DNA of 11,951 nt from Alphaproteobacteria bacterium (GTDB taxonomy: Bacteria; Pseudomonadota; Alphaproteobacteria; UBA2136; UBA6156): assembly GCA_027490875.1 (NCBI GenBank), contig JAIXXE010000106.1, positions 1 to 11,951 on the forward strand, written 5' to 3'. Positions 1-6,173 of the stretch are shown in pieces. Numbering within the stretch: position 1 is the first letter of the stretch; each line of letters begins with the position of its first letter. The notes beneath the pieces are model-generated. The model was given only the letters and a program-made list of their open reading frames with translations. It was not told where the DNA came from and did no database searches. The position numbers and the translations under genes are program-made.

Positions 1-2
1 AT

Positions 3-25
3 GCCAACCCGCAGGGGGTTGGGGC
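3..25. repeat. GC-rich inverted repeat at window start
   Basis: CCAACCC at 4-10 and GGGTTGG at 16-22 form a perfect 7-bp stem around the loop GCAGG. The next bases are GGCTTGCTTGCG, not a clean T-run, so as a plus-strand terminator it is imperfect. It may be the end of a gene lying left of the window. Bases 26-140 show no gene that I can support. Confidence 0.3.
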
Positions 26-140
26 TTGCTTGCGCGGCTTGCGGTTGTGCGCAAAACGCCACGGCCCCCAACACAACCGTGCTGAAGAAACGGGCGAAAG
101 GGTGGCTAAGCCGCATACTGCCAGTTACCCTACGGCCATC

Positions 141-1061
141 ATGAATGTTCGCCAAGCCTTTCTCTGTGCCCCCATGCTGGTTGGGGTGCTGTCGCTGCTC
201 GTTACGGTAGCACCACAGGCCCAGACCATTGGCTGGCTTGACCGTATGTTTACCTTCCGGGAAGACCAGCGCAGTGCCACCACGCCCCGCAGCCGCGCCA
301 ACCAGCCAACCTATGTGGTGCAGCCCGCGTACAGCCCCAACGACCATGCCGCCTGGAATGCGTTTTACTCCGACCCCGACCTCGCTGCCCAAGATTATAT
401 GATTGGCAGCGCCAGCAAAGTGATGCGGCCGCGCAGCCCTGTGAATCAACCCAACCCCATGGCCGAGCTGGCAGGTGGTTACGATTCCATCGGCAACCGT
501 GCGCTGGAAAATATTCGGGATGCACGCCCATCCAACGTCCAAATTGGCGAACCGGGCGAGTTCATGGACGACAACGCCAACCTAGGCCGTGGCGTGCAGG
601 TGGGCGACCCAACCCAAGATTGGCGTAGCCAAGGCAAAGCCCGTATGCAAAGCCGCCCCGGTGATTTTGACTATGAGGTGAGCAACGACCGTCGTGCGCC
701 CTTGGCTGGGGGCGGGCAAGTACTGGCTGAAAGCGAGCCCGGTGTGGTGAGCCGTGATAGCGATACAGACCGTACCAGCGCCCTCCCTACCCGCAGTCCT
801 GAAGGCGCATACTTGGCGTTCGACGGCAATAATAAGGTCACGCGCTATAAGGTGCAACGTGGCGACACCTTGGGTGCCATTGCCGCCCAGCCCGAGATTT
901 ACAGCGAGGCCGCGCTTTGGCCGCTGATTTACAGCGCCAACCGCAAGGCGATTGGGGCCAGCCCGAACCGCCTTAAGCCCGCGATGGAGCTGACCATCCC
1001 GCGCGACTACACTCAAAAAAAAAAAAAAAAAGCCCGTCAGAGCGCAGGCGGCCGCAGATAG
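141..1061 (+). CDS. Secreted LysM-domain protein
   Basis: A 306-residue protein probably exported to the periplasm or cell surface to bind peptidoglycan. I start at the ATG at 141 because it opens a convincing signal peptide: a basic N-terminus, a hydrophobic stretch at about residues 9-24, and a likely cleavage site near APQAQ-T. The frame is open back to 30, but that extension is basic and not signal-like. The middle (about 40-225) is low-complexity, rich in Pro, Asn, Asp and Arg, and unrecognised. The C-terminal LysM module is clear at about 233-288, with YKVQRGDTLGAIAA, then LWPLIYSANR, ending in LTIPRDY. The LWPLIY..NR form is typical of LysM domains in FimV-like and other proteobacterial envelope proteins. 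The tail has five consecutive lysines encoded by a 17-base A run (1015-1031). The last 25 nt overlap the convergent mnmD gene. No partner gene suggests a specific process. Confidence 0.75.
   Translation: MNVRQAFLCAPMLVGVLSLLVTVAPQAQTIGWLDRMFTFREDQRSATTPRSRANQPTYVVQPAYSPNDHAAWNAFYSDPDLAAQDYMIGSASKVMRPRSPVNQPNPMAELAGGYDSIGNRALENIRDARPSNVQIGEPGEFMDDNANLGRGVQVGDPTQDWRSQGKARMQSRPGDFDYEVSNDRRAPLAGGGQVLAESEPGVVSRDSDTDRTSALPTRSPEGAYLAFDGNNKVTRYKVQRGDTLGAIAAQPEIYSEAALWPLIYSANRKAIGASPNRLKPAMELTIPRDYTQKKKKKARQSAGGRR
1015..1031. repeat. 17-nt poly-A homopolymer inside the LysM gene
   Basis: Seventeen consecutive A residues encode Lys5 in the LysM protein. On the opposite strand the same bases are a 17-T run starting 6 nt after the mnmD stop codon. 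Such a tract is prone to replication or polymerase slippage and, read from the minus strand, could be the U-tract of an mnmD terminator. Confidence 0.9.
1015..1052 (-). terminator. Possible mnmD terminator overlapping the LysM gene
   Basis: On the minus strand, GCCG (plus 1049-1052) and CGGGC (plus 1032-1036) can form a short stem with one bulge. It is followed directly by 17 T residues. The stem is weak, so the call rests mainly on the long T-run placed just after the mnmD stop. Confidence 0.35.
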
Positions 1062-1714
1062 CCACTCAGGCGTTTACGCTTGGGCGGTACGCCGCGTTGT
1101 TTGGCAACGATAAACCCTGCCTGCGTTAAATTCTCCCGCACCATAGTGGCAACGCTGTAGCTGGCCACGGTGGCGCCTGGGTTGCTGTGGGCGGCCACCT
1201 GCTGCAACAGCGGCAGGCTCCAGAGGCTTGGGTTTTTAAGCGGCGAAAAGCCATCGAGGTACCAGGCATCGGCCTTGTGGGGTTGGCTGCCGATGCCTGC
1301 TAACGCTTCGCCGTACCACAGCCAAAGTGTCACATGACCTATGGTTATACTGTTCCAGCCGGGTTGGAGCGTAGGCCACCAGCTTCGCAGAGGGGCTAAC
1401 CATGCATTAAGTTCGGCGGGGAGTGTTGCATGGATGGATTCAAACTCTGGCAGGGGCAGCGGGTGGCTCTCGTAATCAACGTAGTGCAAGGTGGCGTGGG
1501 GCGGCGCATAGCGATGGAAGGCGCCAGCAGTTAACGCTGCCGTCAGCCCTGTGCCAAAGCCCAACTCGGCCACGGTGAAGATTTGCCCCGGCCCCAACGC
1601 TGCCAGTCGGGGGGGCAATTGGCTGCCCTGAATGAAGATGGCGTCCTTTTCGGTTGGCCCGCCGGCGGGGCTCCAGTAATGTTCGGAAAAATGTGGGCTG
1701 TAAGGGCGTTCCAT
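1037..1714 (-). CDS. mnmD: tRNA (mnm5s2U34) methyltransferase, MnmD type
   Basis: A 225-residue SAM-dependent methyltransferase of the MnmC N-domain (DUF752, Methyltransf_30) family. The family makes the final methyl transfer from nm5U to mnm5U at the wobble uridine of certain tRNAs in the cytoplasm. Family signatures are all visible: the opening PYSPHFSEHYWSPAGG; the SAM-binding ELGFGTGL; WYLDGFSPLKNPSLWS, matching the family's LDGF.P..NP.MW active-site loop; and the C-terminal MVRENLTQAGF...GVPPKRKRLSGYL. There is no FAD-dependent MnmC oxidase domain, so this is the stand-alone form. I chose the ATG at 1714 because family similarity begins there. The ATG at 1792 would add 26 unconserved residues, and neither start has a good ribosome binding site. 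The 3' end overlaps the LysM gene tail to tail by 25 nt. Confidence 0.85.
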   Translation of the reverse strand: MERPYSPHFSEHYWSPAGGPTEKDAIFIQGSQLPPRLAALGPGQIFTVAELGFGTGLTAALTAGAFHRYAPPHATLHYVDYESHPLPLPEFESIHATLPAELNAWLAPLRSWWPTLQPGWNSITIGHVTLWLWYGEALAGIGSQPHKADAWYLDGFSPLKNPSLWSLPLLQQVAAHSNPGATVASYSVATMVRENLTQAGFIVAKQRGVPPKRKRLSGYLRPPAL

Positions 1715-1827
1715 GAGGTCTCGGGTGTCGCGTTTATGGTTTGATACTGTCCTACGTTTGTGGAATCCCTGCCACACTGCCAGTTCCTTCAAGCATGAAC
1801 ACTGCTACATTGGTAGGCTTCTAAGGG

Positions 1828-1856
1828 TTGGCATAGCATAGTTCTGTGCGTATAGT
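1828..1856 (+). promoter_or_regulatory. Sigma70-type promoter of the chemoreceptor gene
   Basis: TTGGCA at 1828-1833, a 17-bp spacer and TATAGT at 1851-1856 form a near-consensus housekeeping promoter. It lies 32 nt before the chemoreceptor start codon. AAAAAGG at about 1874-1880 can serve as its ribosome binding site. I see no flagellar sigma28 box here. Confidence 0.7.
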
Positions 1857-1888
1857 AGGGCAAAACAATAGCCAAAAAGGCCCTAACC

Positions 1889-3988
1889 ATGTCCATACAC
1901 TTATCGTTCCGCCAAAAAATCATCACCAGCTTGGTTTTGATGGGCCTGATCCCCGTGATGCTTTATGCTGGTGTAAGCATTTTTAAAATCTATAAGCTCA
2001 GCAAAAGTGAAATGATGGAAACACTTGAAAGTGTGGGCGATGGGATCGGTATTACGCTGGAATACTACTTTAACACGGTGCATAGCCAATCGCGCACAAT
2101 GGCGATGAACCAAACCGTGCTGGAAGCTATGCAGGAATTTTCTGCCGCAGCCGCCGCGTTTGACCCTGCCACAGTGGCTATCGATACCGCCGCCATGCGG
2201 GCCCGCTACCAGACGCAGCAAGAAAAAACGCCGGGCACCAATGCCGGCCAAGAACAAAGCTGGATGCCGACCGACCCCCATGCCCTTGCCTTGCAGAACC
2301 TTTACATTGCCCAAAACAGCAACCCCTTGGGTTCCAAGCAGCTGTTGGATGCCGCACCCGACGGGTCTCGGTACAGCAGCGCACATGCCAAGTTTCACCC
2401 GTTTTTGCGTGATTTTGCCGATGAGTTTGGCTACTACGACATCTTTTTGATTGATGCCGCCAGTGGCGATGTCGTTTACAGCAACTTTAAGGAAATTGAC
2501 TTCATGAGCAACGTGAAGCAGGGCCCGTTGGCCAACACCAACTTCAGCGCCACCGTGCGTAAAGCGTTGGCTGCTACCGACCCAGAAGTTTCCTATCTCT
2601 CCAGCTTTGAGCCCTATCTGCCCAGCTACAACGACCCGGCCGCCTTTGTGGCCAGCCCGATTGTGGTGAATGGTAAAACTATTGGTGCTTTTGCCCTGCA
2701 GATCCCTATTAATAAAATTGCCGACTTTATGAAAATTTCCCATGGTGTTGGCGCCAGTGCCGATGCCTATCTTACCGATAGCAATGGGATCTTTCTGACC
2801 AAGCCAGAGCGTCTTGACTCTAAACTTGGCGATTCTGTTGCAGAGTCGGTTAAGGCAATGGTCTCGGAGTCACTCAAGGAACGCCAAGTAACATTTGACG
2901 AATACACCGGTTCTAGTGGCAATGTCACGTTGGGGTCCATTGATGTTCTTAATATTATTCATACCAGTAAGCATGGAAACGATTCCAGCAATGCTGCGGC
3001 GGCAGACTACCTGCCTTGGGCCGTTGTGGTACGAATTAACAAAGATGAGTTTATGAATGCCATTTACGACCAGTTGATGATTGCGTTGGGCATTCTGGCC
3101 GGGGCCGCTTTGTTAACGGCGCTGATTGGTTTTTGGCTGGCCAACATCCTTTCCAAACCAGTGGTTGCCTTGGCCCGCCACTTTGGCAACAGCGCCGAAA
3201 AGGTGGCCCGCAGCACCAACCAGGTGGGTGAGGCCGTGAGCGGGATGATTGCCGCGAGCGAGGAAACCTCGGCCCAGAGTGTGGTGGTGCGTAAAAACAG
3301 TAGTGAAGCCGCGGGGTATGTGGGCAGTGTCTCTACCGCCATTGACGAGCTGAACGTGAGCATCAACGATATCTCGCGCAGCATCGGCGAAACCAATGTG
3401 CTGATTGATGACGCCGTTGCCAAGGCCCAACGTACCGACGACGTGGTTCGTGGCCTTGGTGCCGCCAGCAAGAAGATTACGGAAGTGGTGGCCCTGATTA
3501 ACGACCTGGCCGAACAGACCAACCTGCTGGCCCTTAACGCCGCGATTGAAGCCGCCCGGGCGGGAGATGCGGGCCGCGGCTTTGCCGTGGTGGCCGACGA
3601 AGTGAAGAAGCTAGCCAGCAACACCAGCAACGCGACTGTGGAAATCCGTGAACAGATCCGCGACATTCAGGATGTCAGCGACCAGTCGGTGGTGGCCCTG
3701 CAGGCGGTGGTGGAGGCGATTCACCGCATCCGCGACAACGCCACCACGGTAAGTGCCGCGGTTGAAGAGCAGAGCGGTGTGGCCAAAACCATTGCCAACA
3801 ACGTGCGCGATGCCGCCCAGCGCGTGCAGCAGGTGGATGAAAACATGAACGGGATCGAGCAGGCCGCCAACGACACCGGCGTGGCCGCCGACCAAGTGAG
3901 TGGCGCCGCCGGCGAAGTACAGAATGCCTTTGGTGAAATGAAGGGCCAAGTGCAAAGCGTGCTGGATGAAATGGGTGTGAAGGCCTAG
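1889..3988 (+). CDS. Methyl-accepting chemotaxis protein with periplasmic dCache-like sensor
   Basis: A 699-residue transmembrane chemoreceptor that would relay an extracellular ligand signal to CheA/CheW. Transmembrane helix 1 is at about 11-32 (IITSLVLMGLIPVMLYAGV) and helix 2 at about 396-421. The roughly 360-residue periplasmic part between them has the size and features of a dCache sensor, for example YYDIFLIDAASGDVVYSN and GAFALQIPINKIADFM. The cytoplasmic part is a long coiled coil. Its conserved signalling tip, EQTNLLALNAAIEAARAGDAG and following to VVADEV, is at 542-572. A normal HAMP domain is not evident: SKPVVAL follows helix 2 and the sequence runs almost at once into the coiled coil. 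There is no CheR/CheB-binding pentapeptide at the C-terminus (ends DEMGVKA). The ligand cannot be told from sequence, and no che genes are nearby. The gene is monocistronic, with its own promoter and terminator. Confidence 0.93.
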   Translation: MSIHLSFRQKIITSLVLMGLIPVMLYAGVSIFKIYKLSKSEMMETLESVGDGIGITLEYYFNTVHSQSRTMAMNQTVLEAMQEFSAAAAAFDPATVAIDTAAMRARYQTQQEKTPGTNAGQEQSWMPTDPHALALQNLYIAQNSNPLGSKQLLDAAPDGSRYSSAHAKFHPFLRDFADEFGYYDIFLIDAASGDVVYSNFKEIDFMSNVKQGPLANTNFSATVRKALAATDPEVSYLSSFEPYLPSYNDPAAFVASPIVVNGKTIGAFALQIPINKIADFMKISHGVGASADAYLTDSNGIFLTKPERLDSKLGDSVAESVKAMVSESLKERQVTFDEYTGSSGNVTLGSIDVLNIIHTSKHGNDSSNAAAADYLPWAVVVRINKDEFMNAIYDQLMIALGILAGAALLTALIGFWLANILSKPVVALARHFGNSAEKVARSTNQVGEAVSGMIAASEETSAQSVVVRKNSSEAAGYVGSVSTAIDELNVSINDISRSIGETNVLIDDAVAKAQRTDDVVRGLGAASKKITEVVALINDLAEQTNLLALNAAIEAARAGDAGRGFAVVADEVKKLASNTSNATVEIREQIRDIQDVSDQSVVALQAVVEAIHRIRDNATTVSAAVEEQSGVAKTIANNVRDAAQRVQQVDENMNGIEQAANDTGVAADQVSGAAGEVQNAFGEMKGQVQSVLDEMGVKA

Positions 3989-3999
3989 TCTACCCTATT

Positions 4000-4025
4000 A
4001 AAAAAGCCCCTGCGGGGGCTTTTTT
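4000..4025. terminator. Strong bidirectional intrinsic terminator
   Basis: AAAAAAGCCCC (4000-4010), loop TGCG and GGGGCTTTTTT (4015-4025) form a perfect 11-bp stem with a T-run on each strand. It ends the chemoreceptor transcript 12 nt after its stop on the plus strand. On the minus strand it can end the transcript through the CAT tRNA gene. Confidence 0.93.
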
Positions 4026-4054
4026 AGTGACTATGCAGCGGCTATGCCCCCTGC

Positions 4055-4080
4055 AACCCCCTTTGGGTTAATTTCTTTTC
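4055..4080 (+). terminator. Weak second hairpin with T-rich tail
   Basis: AACCC (4055-4059), loop CCTTT and GGGTT (4065-4069) form a 5-bp stem followed by AATTTCTTTTC. It could be a back-up to the strong terminator 30 nt upstream. The stem is short and the call is tentative. Confidence 0.25.
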
Positions 4081-4087
4081 GGGAAAA

Positions 4088-4163
4088 TGGTGGGCGAGAC
4101 TGGAATCGAACCAGTGACCAAGGCATTATGAGTGCCCTGCTCTCACCGCTGAGCTACTCGCCC
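4088..4163 (-). tRNA. tRNA with CAT anticodon, probably tRNA-Ile2 (alternatively elongator Met)
   Basis: The minus strand folds into a full 76-nt cloverleaf: acceptor GGGCGAG/CTCGCCC, D-arm with GCTCAGCGGTGAGAGC, anticodon stem GGGCA/TGCCT with loop CTCATAA (anticodon CAT), T-arm CTGGTTCGATTCCAG, and an encoded CCA at 4088-4090. It is not an initiator: it lacks the unpaired first base and the three G-C pairs next to the anticodon loop. The anticodon stem with a G27-T43 wobble and A31-T39, and the stretch TTGGTC, resemble E. coli tRNA-Ile2, whose C34 is changed to lysidine by TilS so that it reads AUA. Elongator tRNA-Met has the same loop, so identity is not settled. Confidence 0.93.
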
Positions 4164-4198
4164 ACCTGAAGGATACCCGTAGCGAATTTTATGATAAA

Positions 4199-4226
4199 GG
4201 GCAAGTATAGCCGTTATGGTTTGCCC
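4199..4226 (-). terminator. Possible attenuating hairpin between envC-like gene and tRNA
   Basis: GGGCAA (4199-4204) and TTGCCC (4221-4226) form a 6-bp stem with a 16-nt interior that can pair further through ATA/TAT. Read on the minus strand it overlaps the envC-like stop codon and is followed by TTTATC. It may weakly end or attenuate transcription before the tRNA. The short stem and T-run keep this tentative. Confidence 0.3.
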
Positions 4227-5197
4227 TACAGGCCAGCCAAGGGGTTGCGGGCTTGGCCGCGCACCCGCATTTCCCAATACAAGCGCCCGCGTGGGCCTAC
4301 TGTGCCGAGCGGCTGGCCGCCCTTCACCTGCTGCCCTGCCTCTACCTGTAAGGTCTCCAGGCCTCCGACCAACTCTTCATGGCCATCCGGGCCTTCTAAA
4401 ATCACCACACCCCCAAACTGCCGGAAGCCTTCGGCAAACAGTACCCGGCCCGCGAAGGGGCTAGTAACCGGGCTGCCCGCTTGCGCAGCCAAAACCACGC
4501 CTTCCCGCTCCGCACCCTTACCACGCCGAAAGGCCACCAACACCTGCCCTTGGGAAGGACGTTGCCGCGACTGTGGCAAAGTTGGTAGCGCCGACGCCGT
4601 TTTAACCTTGGTAGTGACGGCGGGCGATGGAGGGGTCAGCGCAAAATCGTTGGGTTCGGTCACGGGTGCCGCAGGAGCAGCGTTGGTGAGTGCTTGGGTT
4701 AACTGCTGCGCAAGAGTACTGGCATCGCGCCCCGTGGTGGCCAGCAGGGCCCTCTGGCGACGCTGCGGGCGTGACTCCTGCGCGCGAATATTGGCAGCGA
4801 GCGTGAGCAAATTACTTTGCAGGGTCTGGGCCTGCTGATAGAGCATGAACAGGGCGCGATGTTGACGCCCCAAAGCCGCCAATTGGCTGTACTGACGCTG
4901 CACGACCGCGCCCATAATACCCGGCCCTACGGGGCTGGCCTGCCTCAACAAGGTCCAATCCTGGAGCGCTTGCGGGTATTGGTGAGCCTGTAACAGAAGG
5001 CGGGTGGCTTGAAAGGCCTGCCCTTGCACATCGCGCTGTTGGCGTTCCAGCAGCACCATTCTGGCTTGAATCTTTTCAAGCTGGTGTTGGGTAACTGCCA
5101 AGGTGGCTTCCAATTCGTTCAACGAGGCGGAGTGGCCCAGTAAAGGCCCAGAAAGGCTTAACAGCAGGGCCATGAGCAGTGTGTGAACCCTTGCCAT
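4226..5197 (-). CDS. EnvC-like degenerate LytM/M23 protein, putative amidase activator
   Basis: A 323-residue protein predicted to work in the periplasm. The start at 5197 gives a signal peptide (MARVHTLLMALLLSLSGPLLGHS) and has AAAAGG about 9 nt upstream. The frame is open further back, but only across the antisense of tRNA-Leu. After cleavage comes a coiled-coil region (about 27-110, many Leu, Gln and Arg), a Pro/Ala/Thr linker (about 185-215), and a C-terminal M23/LytM fold (about 230-323). The usual catalytic HxH of M23 peptidases is RLYWEMRVRGQARNPL here, so the His ligands are gone. E. coli EnvC has the equivalent SLYFEIRRQGQAVNP. Such enzymatically dead LytM proteins activate AmiA/B/C-type amidases at the division septum. 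I infer this role; no ftsEX or amidase gene is nearby. The gene lies 21 nt after tRNA-Leu and 62 nt before the CAT tRNA on the same strand. Confidence 0.8.
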   Translation of the reverse strand: MARVHTLLMALLLSLSGPLLGHSASLNELEATLAVTQHQLEKIQARMVLLERQQRDVQGQAFQATRLLLQAHQYPQALQDWTLLRQASPVGPGIMGAVVQRQYSQLAALGRQHRALFMLYQQAQTLQSNLLTLAANIRAQESRPQRRQRALLATTGRDASTLAQQLTQALTNAAPAAPVTEPNDFALTPPSPAVTTKVKTASALPTLPQSRQRPSQGQVLVAFRRGKGAEREGVVLAAQAGSPVTSPFAGRVLFAEGFRQFGGVVILEGPDGHEELVGGLETLQVEAGQQVKGGQPLGTVGPRGRLYWEMRVRGQARNPLAGL

Positions 5198-5218
5198 CCC
5201 ACAAGCCTTTTTATCAAT

Positions 5219-5305
5219 TGGTGCCGGCGGAGGGAATCGAACCCACACGCCCGTGAAGGCTGCGGATTTTGAGTCCGCCGCGTCTACCAGTTCCGCCACG
5301 CCGGC
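5219..5305 (-). tRNA. tRNA-Leu (anticodon CAA)
   Basis: An 87-nt type II tRNA on the minus strand. It has acceptor GCCGGCG/CGCCGGC, anticodon stem GCGGA/TCCGC with loop CTCAAAA (anticodon CAA, reading TTG), a long variable arm (GCCTTCACGGGC), T-arm GTGGGTTCGATTCCCTC and an encoded CCA at 5219-5221. It sits 21 nt upstream of the envC-like gene and is probably processed from a shared transcript. Confidence 0.96.
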
Positions 5306-5376
5306 ACACAGGCACCTTTGCCATGCTTGCAGGCTGCTTGGCAAGCCCTGTTGTGACGTGCTAAGCGCACTTTACG

Positions 5377-5892
5377 ATGGTTTGGCATTGCACCTACCCA
5401 GAAGCCCTCCCCCTGCAACCCAAGGGCTGTGTGGCAGTCTTGGGTAATTTTGATGGCGTTCATGCGGGGCATCGGCAGCTTTTGGCTACGGCCGGCACCT
5501 TGGCCCACTCGGCTGGCCTGCCTTTGGTGGTGTTAACCTTTTTTCCCCACCCCCGTAGTGTTTTACGGCCGGAAAAACCTTTTGTGTTGCTGCAAACGTT
5601 GCCCGAGAGAACACAAAGCCTCGCTGATGCTGGTGCCGATGGTGTAGCCGTACTGCCTTTCACGCCCGCCCGCGCCCTTCAGCAGCCCGAAGATTTTATT
5701 GCCGAGGTTATTGAAGGCTGGTTGCAGGCCAAGCAGGTGGTGATTGGGACTAATTTTCGGTTTGGTCATCGTGCGGCGGGCACGCCTGACTTACTTAAAA
5801 AAAACAAATTTTTCCAAACGCATATCATCCCTTTGGCTGGTGATGAAGCAGGGCCGTTTTCCTCCTCGCGGCTACGCGAGAAGACTCGTTAG
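5377..5892 (+). CDS. ribF: C-terminally truncated RibF: FAD synthetase half only
   Basis: A 171-residue protein equal to the N-terminal FMN adenylyltransferase (FAD synthetase) domain of bifunctional RibF, which in full is about 300-320 residues. Visible family motifs: GNFDGVHAGH (23-32), nucleotide-binding like other HIGH-type transferases; TFFPHPRSVL (54-63); GTNFRFGHRAAG (124-135); and the end-of-domain SSSRLRE (162-168), matching the family's SSTRIRE. Similarity stops right after this, with KTR and a stop. No riboflavin kinase domain follows in any frame before tRNA-Ser at 6000. Break point about 5878, inside a perfect palindrome. It may be a broken gene or a remnant able to make FAD from FMN only; without a second copy the cell would need another riboflavin kinase. 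The start is the only ATG at a sensible distance from GNFDG, and it has no clear ribosome binding site. Confidence 0.8.
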   Translation: MVWHCTYPEALPLQPKGCVAVLGNFDGVHAGHRQLLATAGTLAHSAGLPLVVLTFFPHPRSVLRPEKPFVLLQTLPERTQSLADAGADGVAVLPFTPARALQQPEDFIAEVIEGWLQAKQVVIGTNFRFGHRAAGTPDLLKKNKFFQTHIIPLAGDEAGPFSSSRLREKTR

Positions 5893-5945
5893 CCCCGTTT
5901 ACGCCGCCGCTCCGCTAGGGTGCCCTTGCGGTGCGCCCCTCGCTT
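5865..5945. repeat. GC-rich palindromic stretch at the ribF break
   Basis: CTCGCG (5865-5870), loop GCTA and CGCGAG (5875-5880) form a perfect stem exactly where RibF homology ends. About 40 nt on, GGGTGC and GCGCCC (about 5918-5940) can form a second stem with one G-T pair. The stretch is richer in GC than the AT-leaning bases after it and reads like a dispersed palindromic element. Only one copy is seen in this window, so repeat status is inferred. Confidence 0.35.
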
Positions 5946-5961
5946 AAATACTAATGGCAAC

Positions 5962-5990
5962 TTGACCACGGGCTTTAAACCCATTAGCAC
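5962..5990 (+). promoter_or_regulatory. Putative promoter of tRNA-Ser
   Basis: TTGACC at 5962-5967, a 17-bp spacer and TAGCAC at 5985-5990 lie just before the tRNA, whose first base is 10 nt after the -10 box. The following AGCCCTAGCG is GC-rich, as is common for stable-RNA promoters. The -10 box matches consensus at only three of six positions. Confidence 0.4.
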
Positions 5991-5999
5991 AGCCCTAGC

Positions 6000-6087
6000 G
6001 GAAGCGTGGCCGAGTGGTCGAAGGCGCTCGCCTGGAAAGCGGGTAGGGGGTAACCCCTCGGAGGTTCGAATCCTCTCGCTTCCGCCA
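6000..6087 (+). tRNA. tRNA-Ser (anticodon GGA)
   Basis: An 88-nt type II tRNA: acceptor GGAAGCG/CGCTTCC, anticodon stem CTCGC/GCGGG with loop CTGGAAA (anticodon GGA, reading TCC and TCT), long variable arm (TAGGGGGTAACCCCTC), T-arm GAGGTTCGAATCCTC, discriminator G and encoded CCA at 6085-6087. It is the last host-like gene before the acquired region, and tRNA-Ser 3' ends are common integration sites. Confidence 0.97.
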
Positions 6088-6173
6088 TATAATTTTATAT
6101 TATAAATCAATATTTTAGTAATAAAGCGCAACGCCCCGCAGCCGTGCGGGCGTTCGCGCAGGATTCGAACCTC
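6061..6173. repeat. 14-bp inverted copy of the tRNA-Ser T-arm
   Basis: GAGGTTCGAATCCT at 6061-6074 in the tRNA recurs exactly, in inverted orientation, as AGGATTCGAACCTC at 6160-6173. Further TTCGAA cores occur at 6259-6264, 6331-6336 and 6363-6368. The copies may be remnants of earlier integrations or of a tRNA fragment. Confidence 0.6.

Noticed and set aside
1750..1790. Sigma54 promoter for mnmD
   Set aside because: TGGCAGTGTGGCAGG on the minus strand has the -24 GG but GG instead of GC at -12, so the essential element is missing.
1901..2743. Minus-strand open frame of 280 codons inside the chemoreceptor
   Set aside because: It is a shadow of the coding strand, His/Gly-rich and without domain features, while the plus frame is a clear chemoreceptor.
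4191..4838. Plus-strand open frame of 215 codons opposite the envC-like gene
   Set aside because: Its composition is Pro/Ser/Arg-rich with no motif; the opposite strand has a signal peptide and a LytM fold.
5920..6105. Plus-strand open frame of 61 codons through tRNA-Ser
   Set aside because: It is a translation of the tRNA gene itself.
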